Assembly: GCA_938034385.1 (NCBI GenBank) | Contig: CALHLC010000023.1 | Coordinates: 1 to 47,197, forward strand | Origin: an uncultured Bacteriovoracaceae bacterium | Lineage (GTDB): Bacteria > Bdellovibrionota > Bacteriovoracia > Bacteriovoracales > Bacteriovoracaceae | Direction of reading: 5' to 3' | DNA: 47,197 nt | Shown here: piece after piece, positions 24,181 to 32,454 of the stretch | How the letters are laid out: each line of letters opens with the position of its first letter | Position numbering within the stretch: the stretch's first letter is position 1 | The notes under the pieces: model-generated | What the model was told of the DNA's origin: nothing | The model's database searches: none | The model's input: the letters and a program-made list of their open reading frames with translations, nothing else | Position numbers and translations under genes: made by a program

Positions 24181-24615
24181 ATGAAAATATCAAAAGAAGA
24201 ATTAAAGAAAAAACTCACCCCTTTGCAGTATAAAGTAACTCAAGAAGACGCTACAGAGAAAGCTTTTAAAAATGAGTACTGGGATAATCAAGAAGATGGA
24301 ATTTATGTAGATATAGTTAGTGGAGAGGCCCTTTTTTGCTCTCTTCATAAATATAAATCCGGCACTGGCTGGCCATCATTTTTCAAGCCTATAGAAGAAA
24401 AAGCAATCTATACGAAAGAAGATAGAAAGTTATTATTCATAAAAAGAACTGAAGTACGATCAAAACAAGCAGATAGCCATCTTGGACATGTTTTTAATGA
24501 CGGCCCAGAACAAACTGGTAAAAGATATTGCATGAACTCTGCGGCCATGAAATTTATCCCAAAAGATGAAATGGCAACAATGGGTTACGAGCAATATTTA
24601 TCATTATTTAACTAG
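24181..24615 (+). CDS. msrB: Peptide-methionine (R)-S-oxide reductase
   Basis: 144 residues from the ATG at 24181. ATGs also occur at 24169 and 24178, but the first would lie on the terminator's T run, and the GGAG at 24171-24174 is best spaced for 24181. The catalytic Cys is in [13 protein letters not shown], and the substrate pocket residues are in SGTGWPSF and [11 protein letters not shown]. The two CxxC zinc pairs of many MsrB enzymes are absent ([11 protein letters not shown] where zinc forms have Cys), so this is the zinc-free type, with LFCSLHKY offering the resolving Cys. It repairs the R isomer of methionine sulfoxide and is cytoplasmic. msrA follows 4 bp later. Confidence 0.93.
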   Translation: MKISKEELKKKLTPLQYKVTQEDATEKAFKNEYWDNQEDGIYVDIVSGEALFCSLHKYKSGTGWPSFFKPIEEKAIYTKEDRKLLFIKRTEVRSKQADSHLGHVFNDGPEQTGKRYCMNSAAMKFIPKDEMATMGYEQYLSLFN

Positions 24616-24619
24616 TAAG

Positions 24620-25126
24620 ATGACAGAAGAAATCATCATTGCTGCAGGGTGCTTTTGGGGTGTAGAAAAACTCTACAAAGAATTAGATGGAGTTATAAAT
24701 ACACAAGTAGGCTATCTAGGTGGAACCTCTACAGATCCAACTTATGAACAAATATGCAAAGCTAATACAGGCCATTATGAAGCAGTCAAAATTGAATTTG
24801 ATAATTCAAAAATTCAATTAAAAGAAGTTCTGAAATATTTCTTTACTCTCCATGACCCAACTCAAACCAATGGACAACATAACGATATTGGTGATCAGTA
24901 TAAATCCGCTATTTTTGTATCAAATGATGAGCAAGAAAACATTGCACAAAAATTAATAGAAAGCATAGAAGAGAGAAAAATTTTTCAAAAAAGTATTGCG
25001 ACAAAAATACTTAAGAAACCTATATTTTATGTAGCTGAACAATACCATCAAGATTATCTCAATAAAAAACCAGATGGGTATATGTGTCACTATATTTCCA
25101 AAACGATTGACCTTAGTGATATTTAA
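24620..25126 (+). CDS. msrA: Peptide-methionine (S)-S-oxide reductase
   Basis: 168 residues from the ATG at 24620, 4 bp after the msrB stop. A longer frame starting inside msrB is unlikely, because the chosen start puts the catalytic motif AAGCFWGVE at the usual place with Cys11. Other conserved pieces are GYLGGTSTDPTYEQIC, GHYEAV, FTLHDPTQTNGQHNDIGDQY and the C-terminal AEQYHQDYL. It reduces the S isomer of methionine sulfoxide and so complements msrB. The last four bases overlap the convergent gene on the minus strand. Confidence 0.95.
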   Translation: MTEEIIIAAGCFWGVEKLYKELDGVINTQVGYLGGTSTDPTYEQICKANTGHYEAVKIEFDNSKIQLKEVLKYFFTLHDPTQTNGQHNDIGDQYKSAIFVSNDEQENIAQKLIESIEERKIFQKSIATKILKKPIFYVAEQYHQDYLNKKPDGYMCHYISKTIDLSDI

Positions 25127-25962
25127 GTATCAATAAGTTCTTTAATTTTTGAAAATTGATGAGAATAAATCTTCATGTATTTTTCTTTATAGGCCTTAGG
25201 AATGATATGTAAATCCATAGTGTCAGGATGATATGTTTTTAAAAATTTTTTATATTCTGACTTATCTTTAGAGGCCATTATAACCAAGGAACTTATCTGG
25301 GCCTCATTTAATAGAATTAGCTTTTCTAGACTAGAAGCGATAGGTTTCAACTTTGAGATAAGTTCTACAATATTAGAACTACTAATATTAGCAAGATCAC
25401 CATCTTGAATCTTTACTTTCTTTAACGACATTGCACTTCCATCAAAGCGATCAAAAATATCCTCTATCTTCCCTATAGAAATTAAATATGCACTTAAAAC
25501 TAGCTTATTTTTTAATCCCTCCATCATGAAAGTATCTTTTCCTTTCAATGTTTCTTTAAATTTAAGGAGCAGCATTCCTTTAAGGAAATCTAATTTATTT
25601 TTCTCAGAACTTAATAAATTGCTAGCAATATTTGAGCATTTTTGAAGAACGCACTTATCACCAACTAAATCAGAAATTGCTTCTGAAATTTCTAAATCTA
25701 GTTCAGCGACTACTCCCCATTCAAGATTTTTTTGAATTTCAATTAAAAATGAATCTGTTACTTTCTCTTTTACTTTAACTGATCGGGTCGTATTTCGAAT
25801 TTTAGAATATCCTCCACCAAGAGATCTCTTTTTTTCTTCTATCATCCTATCTAAATCGTGCCTAGAATCCTCATCATCATTAGGAGTAAAGAAATGTTTC
25901 ACCAGGATATAGATAGCGATACAGAAAACAAAAAAATACATTAATTTATCAATAGGAAACAC
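25123..25962 (-). CDS. Membrane-anchored protein with a C-terminal HPD (J-domain-like) motif
   Basis: 279 residues from a GTG at 25960-25962 that overlaps the preceding stop (TAGTG). One N-terminal membrane helix (MYFFVFCIAIYILVKHFF), a charged linker (about 30-70), then an all-helical domain. Near the end YKKFLKTYHPDT (HPD at about 245-247) followed by a charged helix resembles helix II, the HPD loop and helix III of DnaJ. The usual helix I is not evident. It could be a degenerate J-domain recruiting DnaK to the membrane, or chance similarity. It is last in the acnA gene run. Family not recognised otherwise. Confidence 0.6.
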   Translation of the reverse strand: MFPIDKLMYFFVFCIAIYILVKHFFTPNDDEDSRHDLDRMIEEKKRSLGGGYSKIRNTTRSVKVKEKVTDSFLIEIQKNLEWGVVAELDLEISEAISDLVGDKCVLQKCSNIASNLLSSEKNKLDFLKGMLLLKFKETLKGKDTFMMEGLKNKLVLSAYLISIGKIEDIFDRFDGSAMSLKKVKIQDGDLANISSSNIVELISKLKPIASSLEKLILLNEAQISSLVIMASKDKSEYKKFLKTYHPDTMDLHIIPKAYKEKYMKIYSHQFSKIKELIDT

Positions 25963-26213
25963 TATTTTTGCTCGCTATCAAAGTCCTGTGCGTATTGAGG
26001 ACGGCTTTCAAGTTTTAGCGGAATTGTCTTAAGAGTACACTTCATAGGATCTAGAGCATTGCCTAATATCTTGAGTCTCTCATCAAGACTTAGATCAGAC
26101 TCATCAACATCTTCATTAATAACTTCAATATTGTGCTTTCTTAAAGTTTGTTCTAACAACTGTGCTATAGTTGTCTTCCCTTCAGATTTTGAACCAAAGA
26201 TTTTAATAATCAT
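25962..26213 (-). CDS. Small P-loop protein
   Basis: 83 residues. The N-terminus MIIKIFGSKSEGKTTIAQLL is a classical strand plus Walker A (G7-S-K-S-E-G12-K13-T14). After a helix comes VINEDVDES, which could hold a Walker B-like acidic residue. The remainder is too short for a complete P-loop ATPase or kinase, so it may be a minimal nucleotide-binding protein or one half of a split protein. It overlaps the next gene by one base and starts 3 bp after the 72-residue gene, so the three are co-translated. Function unknown. Confidence 0.62.
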   Translation of the reverse strand: MIIKIFGSKSEGKTTIAQLLEQTLRKHNIEVINEDVDESDLSLDERLKILGNALDPMKCTLKTIPLKLESRPQYAQDFDSEQK

Positions 26214-26216
26214 CGA

Positions 26217-26435
26217 TCAAAATCCAATATACTTACCAAAGTCTTCCTTAGTGATTTCTCCATCTCTAATGGCCTTGGTAACAATCATCATTTTTTCAGT
26301 ATAAGTACTTCGCTCGCTAGCTGGGATCAAAGTTGGATCAATATGTCTAAACCCATCCAATGCCGTTGAATGCTTTACAAACTTTTTTAAATAAGCGATT
26401 GCTTCTAATAAATGTGTAGATAGTTGCTCACTCAT
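26217..26435 (-). CDS. Small helical protein between acnA and the P-loop gene
   Basis: 72 residues, mostly helical (LLEAIAYLKKFVKH, YTEKMMIVTKAIRDG) with a central loop DPTLIPASERS. No signal peptide or membrane helix. It starts 2 bp after the acnA stop, and the next gene starts 3 bp after its own stop. This spacing is the main proof that it is real. The family is not recognised. Confidence 0.62.
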   Translation of the reverse strand: MSEQLSTHLLEAIAYLKKFVKHSTALDGFRHIDPTLIPASERSTYTEKMMIVTKAIRDGEITKEDFGKYIGF

Positions 26436-26437
26436 AA

Positions 26438-29131
26438 TTAATTATTTAAATTCCTTAAAACATAATGCAAGATTCCGCCATTTAAGTAATAGTTAAGCTC
26501 ATTACCTGTATCAATTCTGCTTATAAGCTCGACGCTTTGTCTTTCACCATCAGATTTTATGATTTCCATATTAATCTTCGCTTTAGGAACTTCATTACCT
26601 TTAATATTTGTAATATTAATTGTTTCAGTACCATCTAAGTTAAGAGAACTTTTTGTTACACCTTTTGGTAATTCTAGAGGTAAAACTCCCATCCCTATAA
26701 GGTTTGATCTATGTATTCTCTCAAAACTCTCAGCTACAACTGCTTGAACTCCAAGTAGTCTTGTTCCCTTTGCTGCCCAATCTCTCGATGAACCAGTTCC
26801 ATACTCTTTACCAGCAATTACTACTAACGGAGTTCCACGTTCTATGTAATTCATTGCAGCGTCATAGATAGGCATCTGTTCGCCAGTAGTTACATCTTTA
26901 GTATATCCACCTTCTACTCCATCAAGCATTTCATTTTTTATTCTAATATTTGCAAAAGTTCCACGCATCATAACTTCGTGGTTTCCTCTTCTTGACCCAT
27001 AGGAATTAAAGCTTGCGATCTCAATCTTATTTTTCTGAAGATACTCTCCAGCGGGTGAATCAAACTTTATCGCTCCGGCTGGAGAGATATGATCTGTTGT
27101 TGTACTATCAGCAAGTAGGGCTAAAATTTTAGCTCCTTCGATATCCTCTACTCCACCAACTTCCTTAGTCATTCCCGTAAAAAACGGAGGATTTTGAATA
27201 TAAGTACTTTGAGAGTTCCACTGAAATAACTCTCCCTTATCAACTGGTATTTTCTGCCAATCCTCAGTTCCTTTAAAAACATCTTTATATCTATTTATAA
27301 ACATCTCTGTTGAAATTGATTCTTTTAATACTTCGGCAACTTCATGGTTTGTAGGCCATATATCTTTTAAATAAATAGGCTTCCCATTTGATGACATATC
27401 AATTGGATCTTTAGTGATATCAATCTTCATTGATCCAGCAATTGCGTAAGCTACAACTAATGGAGGAGAAGCAAGGTAATTAGCTTTAATATCCTGGCTA
27501 ATTCTTCCTTCAAAGTTTCTATTTCCAGACAAAACAGATGTCACAACAAGATCACCATCGTTAATAGCTTTAGAAATATTTTCTTTAAGTGGTCCTGAGT
27601 TTCCAATACAAGTGGTACATCCGTAACCTACTAGGTTAAAGCCTAAATTATTTAAATACTCTTGAAGTCCTGCTTTTTCTAAATAATCAGTCACAACTTG
27701 AGATCCAGGAGCAAGTGAAGTCTTAACCCAAGGCTTAACCTTTAGTCCTAATTCATTTGCTTTCTTTGCCACCAAGCCAGCAGCAATCATAACTGAGGGA
27801 TTTGAAGTATTAGTACAACTCGTAATAGCTGCAATAGTAACGTCACCTTGAGTAATCTCAAACTTCTCATCATTCACATCTACACTTTTATCTATATCAT
27901 CTACTTTAAAGTTCTTACTTAACTCATTATTAAAAGCAACAGATGCTTTATCTAGATCAATTCTATCTTGAGGTCTTTTTGGTCCAGAGATACTTGGAAT
28001 GACTTCACTCATCTCTAGTTCTAAAGTATCAGTAAAAGAAGGTGCTTTAGAATCTTTTTCTCTCCATAAACCTTGCTCTTTACAATAGTTTCTAACTAGC
28101 TCTACCTGCTCAGCTGAACGACCTGAAAACTTAAGATAATTAAGTGTCTCTTCATCAACGGGAAAGAATCCACAAGTTGCTCCGTACTCTGGTGCCATGT
28201 TAGCAAGGGTCGCTCTATCGGCAAGAGTTAAATTATCTAATCCTTCTCCAAAAAATTCTACAAATTTACCAACACAACCTTTAGCTCTTAGCATTTCAAC
28301 AACTCTTAGAACAAGATCTGTTGCCGTAGCTCCTTCAACCATCTTTCCAGATAATTTAAAACCTACCACTTCAGGGATTAACATAGTAACAGCTTGACCA
28401 AGCATCGCTGCTTCGGCCTCTATTCCTCCAACTCCCCAGCCAAGTACTGCCAGACCATTGATCATAGTAGTATGTGAGTCAGTTCCTACAAGAGTATCGC
28501 AATAAGCAAGAGTCTCTCCGTCATCATCTCTAGTCCAAGTCACTCGTGCTAAATTTTCAAGGTTAACTTGATGACAAATTCCAGTCCCTGGAGGAACAAC
28601 ATTAAAGTTTTCAAAAGAGTTTTGTCCCCATTTTAAAAATTCGTATCTTTCATTATTTCTCTCAAATTCTCTTTTTACATTTGACTCAAAAGCACTTCCT
28701 GCTCCGTACTCATCAACAGCAACAGAGTGATCGATAACAAGATCGACTGGAACTTGTGGATTAATTTTTTGAGGATCTCCCCCAAGGTGCTTCATCGCAT
28801 CTCTCATAGCAGCTAAATCAACAACAGCCGGAACACCTGTAAAGTCTTGCATTAAAACTCTGGCCGGATAATAACTTATCTCTGTATTTGATTTTCTTTT
28901 TTCAAGCCAATTGGCCATTGAACTTATATCACTTGCTGTAGAAGTTTCACCATCTTCATTTCTTAAGAGGTTTTCCATTAAAACTTTAAGTGTAAATGGA
29001 AGAGAATCAATGTTTTCAAAACCTTTTTGCTGGGCCAATTTTTTTAGGCTAAAAAAAGCGTACTTTTTCCCGTCTGAGTTAAAACTGCTTCGAACTTTAA
29101 AAGTGTCTATAGACTTGATTGGCACGGCCAT
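26438..29131 (-). CDS. acnA: Aconitate hydratase (AcnA type)
   Basis: 897 residues, full length for the AcnA/IRP family. The [4Fe-4S] ligands are one Cys in TSCTNTSNPSV and two in GYGCTTCIGNSG. Other family marks are GTDSHTTMINGLAVLGWGVG, the N-terminal LMQDFTGVPAVVDLA and the C-terminal swivel domain with YGTGSSRDWAAKGT. It interconverts citrate and isocitrate, supplying Icd whose gene lies 11 kb away. Start: ATG with AAGGAG. It heads a four-gene minus-strand run with three small uncharacterised genes, whose conserved coupling to aconitase is unexplained. Confidence 0.97.
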   Translation of the reverse strand: MAVPIKSIDTFKVRSSFNSDGKKYAFFSLKKLAQQKGFENIDSLPFTLKVLMENLLRNEDGETSTASDISSMANWLEKRKSNTEISYYPARVLMQDFTGVPAVVDLAAMRDAMKHLGGDPQKINPQVPVDLVIDHSVAVDEYGAGSAFESNVKREFERNNERYEFLKWGQNSFENFNVVPPGTGICHQVNLENLARVTWTRDDDGETLAYCDTLVGTDSHTTMINGLAVLGWGVGGIEAEAAMLGQAVTMLIPEVVGFKLSGKMVEGATATDLVLRVVEMLRAKGCVGKFVEFFGEGLDNLTLADRATLANMAPEYGATCGFFPVDEETLNYLKFSGRSAEQVELVRNYCKEQGLWREKDSKAPSFTDTLELEMSEVIPSISGPKRPQDRIDLDKASVAFNNELSKNFKVDDIDKSVDVNDEKFEITQGDVTIAAITSCTNTSNPSVMIAAGLVAKKANELGLKVKPWVKTSLAPGSQVVTDYLEKAGLQEYLNNLGFNLVGYGCTTCIGNSGPLKENISKAINDGDLVVTSVLSGNRNFEGRISQDIKANYLASPPLVVAYAIAGSMKIDITKDPIDMSSNGKPIYLKDIWPTNHEVAEVLKESISTEMFINRYKDVFKGTEDWQKIPVDKGELFQWNSQSTYIQNPPFFTGMTKEVGGVEDIEGAKILALLADSTTTDHISPAGAIKFDSPAGEYLQKNKIEIASFNSYGSRRGNHEVMMRGTFANIRIKNEMLDGVEGGYTKDVTTGEQMPIYDAAMNYIERGTPLVVIAGKEYGTGSSRDWAAKGTRLLGVQAVVAESFERIHRSNLIGMGVLPLELPKGVTKSSLNLDGTETINITNIKGNEVPKAKINMEIIKSDGERQSVELISRIDTGNELNYYLNGGILHYVLRNLNN

Positions 29132-29263
29132 CTCCTTGAAATTATAAGTAAATATTACGATATTTTATCAAATATAGAGCAACCTTAAAAGAATTCATCT
29201 ATATTCGACAATTGTTTAATAAAAACACTCAAGCTTTCTCCAAACTACCCGATAGGTATTATA

Positions 29264-29710
29264 GTGACTAAACCAATATACATTATCTCTAGACAAGGAC
29301 ATATCGACCATTTCTTTAGAGTTATACCTATTATATTTGTAATTTACTGTGCTCAGTGTTTTTTATTTAAAGTTTTGTTTCCATCAGATATTTCTATTCA
29401 GATCTGGATATTTACATTGGGGGCCATGCTATTAACGATGATGGGTATATTTCTTAACTATGATTTACACCATAAAGTCGAAGTTTTTGAAAACCAACTA
29501 TCAGTTAAATACCCTCTATTGTTTATAAACAAAGTTATCAATATTCATGAAATTGAAGACATTATTGTTGCTCAACCTGGGGCCCCTTTTTCAAACCTTT
29601 TACTAAAATTAAACAATGGTAAGAAAATGACTTTCTACTTCGTCGACGAAGCTGAAAATGTTGCAAAATTAATCATTGGAAAACAAATTAATTATTCTCA
29701 AGCAGCTTAA
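29264..29710 (+). CDS. Two-helix membrane protein with a PH-like cytoplasmic domain
   Basis: 148 residues from a GTG at 29264, with AGGT upstream as weak ribosome site. Two membrane helices (about 18-39 and 47-65) are followed by about 80 residues of beta-rich sequence (HHKVEVFENQLSVKYPLLFI, then DIIVAQPGAPFSNLLLKLNN). This pattern is typical of small bacterial PH-like membrane proteins. The function is unknown. Transcribed divergently from acnA with 132 bp between, and probably monocistronic. Confidence 0.65.
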   Translation: MTKPIYIISRQGHIDHFFRVIPIIFVIYCAQCFLFKVLFPSDISIQIWIFTLGAMLLTMMGIFLNYDLHHKVEVFENQLSVKYPLLFINKVINIHEIEDIIVAQPGAPFSNLLLKLNNGKKMTFYFVDEAENVAKLIIGKQINYSQAA

Positions 29711-29835
29711 AATAATTTTTTCATTTATTTGTATCTCACAATCAAGAGCAATTCTTACAAACCCTCAGCATTGAATCTAAGTGTTATTCATTGTAAGATC
29801 ACTTTGAGAGCTCTTTGTAAACGAGATAATTAAAT

Positions 29836-30951
29836 ATGAAAAACTTTATTCTCTTATTATTTTTTCATTCATATTGCTTTAGCAATTCAATTACTCCATC
29901 GGTATTAATGTTTCATGAATGGGATCTTAATGATTGTAAATCACGAGCACAAAAATCATTAAGCTTTGATAAAAGATCTATTCATTTTTTACTAGCAGGT
30001 CAATTTATCGCTTCTAATAAGAATGTTACGTCATATTGTTTTAATACTGTCGATTCTAAATGTAGTCCAATCAATCAACCTCTATTAAAAAAGATTGAGG
30101 GAAAAATGAAAGATTGTTTACAAGTTCTACCAGAGCAAACTGAAATAAATATTAGTTTTCATTTAAATGACAGCAAGGGTAGCAATTCCGTTTGGAGAAA
30201 TAGCATCATCTTTGATCCGCAACTGAAGTACGAACAAGTCAGTTATCAAGAATTTCTAATCAATCCAATTCTAAACGCCCTAGACTCTGTGAATAACAAG
30301 GAAATTAGAATATCTCTTCAAGGAGAAATGGGAGCGACTATATTTACTCATCCTAGTTCATATGAAAAACTAATAAATACATTAAAAATCAGATACCCTC
30401 TTTATAAATTCGGAATATCTACTAATTATAATAAATTAACTGGCGGAGCTAAGAACATTGATTTTAAAGCTGTTCAAAAAATGATTAACGCTCTCGATTT
30501 CCTAGGCTTTTCTGCTTATAGTCCATTCAACCCTTATGACCTAGGAAATGCCTTTGAAAAGTATACTAACAATTTTATATCTCGAATGAATAAGTTGTCC
30601 TTATCTATACCCGATTCTACTGAATTACTTTTTAGTGAAATAGGCCTAGGAGGTGGAAATTGGCTAAATAATGGAAATACTCAAGGAGAGAATATTGAAC
30701 AAGTCAGTGGAGCTCCTTATGCTGGGATCTATGTTGAAAAAGGTAATAATAACCCTTGGATAAATGAAGAGTTAAAATATTTCAGAAGAAGATATTATTT
30801 ATATTTAAATTCATATTTAAACTCTAAAAACTCAAAAATCTCGAGGGCCTTTGTTTGGAATGCTGCTTCTTGGGATATTCATGGAATATACCCTGGATCT
30901 GAAAATTTTAAAGATCATTTACTTGCAAAGAAATTAGGAGAGATTAAATAA
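29836..30951 (+). CDS. Secreted TIM-barrel-like protein, possibly a glycoside hydrolase
   Basis: 371 residues with a signal peptide (MKNFILLLFFHSYCFS). The sequence shows repeating beta/alpha units: VLMFHEWDLNDC, IHFLLAGQFI, INISFHLND, RISLQGEMG, KFGISTNYN, DFLGFSAYSPFNPY, ELLFSEIGLGGG and RAFVWNAASWDIHG. Glu at the ends of two strands (QGEMG and FSEIG) sits where clan GH-A enzymes carry the acid/base and nucleophile. Aromatic residues at strand ends (YSPFNPY, WNAASWD) could line a sugar-binding cleft. The identification rests on this pattern alone, with no family hit. A wall- or prey-glycan target is conceivable. An inverted repeat TCTTACAA/TTGTAAGA lies upstream (29753-29798). Confidence 0.55.
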   Translation: MKNFILLLFFHSYCFSNSITPSVLMFHEWDLNDCKSRAQKSLSFDKRSIHFLLAGQFIASNKNVTSYCFNTVDSKCSPINQPLLKKIEGKMKDCLQVLPEQTEINISFHLNDSKGSNSVWRNSIIFDPQLKYEQVSYQEFLINPILNALDSVNNKEIRISLQGEMGATIFTHPSSYEKLINTLKIRYPLYKFGISTNYNKLTGGAKNIDFKAVQKMINALDFLGFSAYSPFNPYDLGNAFEKYTNNFISRMNKLSLSIPDSTELLFSEIGLGGGNWLNNGNTQGENIEQVSGAPYAGIYVEKGNNNPWINEELKYFRRRYYLYLNSYLNSKNSKISRAFVWNAASWDIHGIYPGSENFKDHLLAKKLGEIK

Positions 30952-30977
30952 TTTTCTTGGTAAAAAATAGAAGTCCG

Positions 30978-31844
30978 TCACTCTAAATTTACAAAGTTAT
31001 CCATTTTTGAAATCTCACATCGATCTTGCAAGAAATCTAGAAAATGATAAATTGCTCTTCTCTCTACTTCGGCAATCGGTGCCATAACATGTCTGATTAA
31101 AACTCCTGATAGTAAAATTTTATCTTTTCCATATCTAGTCTCACCTACTTGATCAAGCATTTCTAAAATATTTTCTTGAGCAAGTTCAAAGTAATCAGAA
31201 AATCCAGACCTTTTAGCAAAGCTAGAGCAAGGGCCATACTTAAAATCTGGTAAATATATATCAACCAGTCCTCTTAACTTTTTCAGATAGTCCATGGACT
31301 CTATACCTGAGCTTTTAAACAAAATTGGCGTTTTAAATTTCTTCTTTTTGAGATACTTCAAAATAGGAATAAGTCGACCCATATGTACTGTTGGAGATAA
31401 GATTTGAATATTATGAACAAACTTGGACTCCAGTTCATAACAAATTTCAACAAACTCCTTATCATTAATTACAAAACCAGTTTGAACCATTTCTGGATTG
31501 TGGCATGATGGACAACTCAAAGGGCAACCTGCCAACATAATTGCCCCAGATCCATGGGTTCCGCGAATACTGGCTTCATCTCCCATAGTCACTCCCCACG
31601 TAGAAACTCTCAATTGATCATCTCCACATCTTGGATGGACTCCTTTTAACCTATTAAAACCACAAAGCTTAGGACACATTTCACATTCATCATATCCGGA
31701 ACCTCCATTCTCAAAAATTATAGGAATATCCGAAATAACTGGTTTATCTTTTAACTGGGGATCTTCTTTCCATAAAAAACTTAAAGAAACACTACCATCA
31801 GGGTGAATGATTATATCGCTTTGTTGTGGAATTTTTGAACTCAC
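30978..31844 (-). CDS. PflX-like radical SAM protein (COG1313 type)
   Basis: 288 residues. Unusually for radical SAM proteins, the N-terminus has its own Cys cluster (CEMCPKLCGFNRLKGVHPRC: Cys54, 57, 61, 73). The radical SAM motif C107-x3-C111-x2-C114 (GCPLSCPSCHNPE) follows. This order, plus STWGVTMGDEASIRG and SGAIMLAGC, is characteristic of the PflX/COG1313 family related to pyruvate formate-lyase activating enzyme. No glycyl-radical enzyme gene lies in the window, so the target is unknown. It begins 14 bp after the DUF2997 gene and ends a seven-gene minus-strand run. Confidence 0.82.
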   Translation of the reverse strand: MSSKIPQQSDIIIHPDGSVSLSFLWKEDPQLKDKPVISDIPIIFENGGSGYDECEMCPKLCGFNRLKGVHPRCGDDQLRVSTWGVTMGDEASIRGTHGSGAIMLAGCPLSCPSCHNPEMVQTGFVINDKEFVEICYELESKFVHNIQILSPTVHMGRLIPILKYLKKKKFKTPILFKSSGIESMDYLKKLRGLVDIYLPDFKYGPCSSFAKRSGFSDYFELAQENILEMLDQVGETRYGKDKILLSGVLIRHVMAPIAEVERRAIYHFLDFLQDRCEISKMDNFVNLE

Positions 31845-31858
31845 CTATATGGCCTAAA

Positions 31859-32059
31859 TTACTTTTTAGTTTTCACTGATGATTTTTGCTTTTCTTTCTC
31901 ATAGTATTCAGAGCTCTTCTTCACGTCTGCCATTTTCCCCAAACCCTTTTCAAAAGATTTTAACTCTTTCATACATTTATCACCCTTAATACCATGAGTT
32001 TTTAAATGAATATTTCCTTCATCATCAATCGTGACAATTATTTCAACCTTTACTGCCAT
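31859..32059 (-). CDS. DUF2997-type small protein
   Basis: 66 residues: a beta hairpin (VEIIVTIDDEGNIHLKTHGIKG), a single Cys in GDKCMKEL, a helix (LKSFEKGLGK) and a Lys/Ser-rich tail. The layout 'I-x-V-x-I-D-x-x-G-x-x-x-x-x-T-x-G-x-x-G-x-x-C' is that of DUF2997, a family that accompanies DUF1257/Ycf35 and Ycf46-type ATPases in cyanobacteria and Bacillus-like genomes. Its start overlaps the end of the DUF1257 gene by 10 bp, so translation is coupled. Function unknown; a sulfur- or metal-carrier role for the Cys is only a guess. Confidence 0.75.
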   Translation of the reverse strand: MAVKVEIIVTIDDEGNIHLKTHGIKGDKCMKELKSFEKGLGKMADVKKSSEYYEKEKQKSSVKTKK

Positions 32060-32439
32060 TTCTGCACCACCACTCTTATTGAACCATCTGGAAGTTTTTG
32101 CTCTTTAACTTTATCATACCCTTTTTGCTTAAGTTCATTGATCACTTTAATTCGACTATAAATTTGTTTCACTTTCCTTACAGATTCAACAGCTTCAGTA
32201 TTATTTTCATCAACCGGAGTAATGCAAATCTCTTCACCGGCCTTTTTAACTATCTTGATCGGAGCATTCTTAACAAGCTCGATTGAGCTCTCCCACTCAT
32301 CTTGTTCTACTCCATGAGCATCATAGACAACATCTTTTAATAGTTCATATTGATCTGTTGCAATTTTCAACTCTTTAAAAGCACTAATCAAATCAGTACA
32401 TGAATCAAATAAAGCATTGTAATTTGCTGAAGCACTCAC
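32050..32439 (-). CDS. Ycf35/DUF1257-family protein
   Basis: 129 residues. The C-terminus (LKQKGYDKVKEQKLPDGSIR, then VVVQKW) matches the conserved end of DUF1257/Ycf35, a chloroplast- and cyanobacteria-encoded family of about 125 residues. The N-terminal part is helical (LFDSCTDLISAFKELKIAT), and the middle holds a short beta-sheet segment. The start is an ATG with AAGGAGAG upstream. It sits between a lysine-rich membrane protein and DUF2997 downstream of the AAA+ gene. No biochemical role is established for the family. Confidence 0.75.
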   Translation of the reverse strand: MSASANYNALFDSCTDLISAFKELKIATDQYELLKDVVYDAHGVEQDEWESSIELVKNAPIKIVKKAGEEICITPVDENNTEAVESVRKVKQIYSRIKVINELKQKGYDKVKEQKLPDGSIRVVVQKWQ

Positions 32440-32454
32440 GTCCTCTCCTTATTA

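Noticed and set aside
24566-24619. Longer msrA form starting within msrB
   Set aside because: The extension reads the end of msrB in another frame; the ATG at 24620 places the catalytic motif at the normal N-terminal position.
29118-29134. TGGCACGGCC near the acnA start, resembling a sigma-54 -24 box
   Set aside because: It is in the coding sequence and no TTGCA box follows at the required distance.
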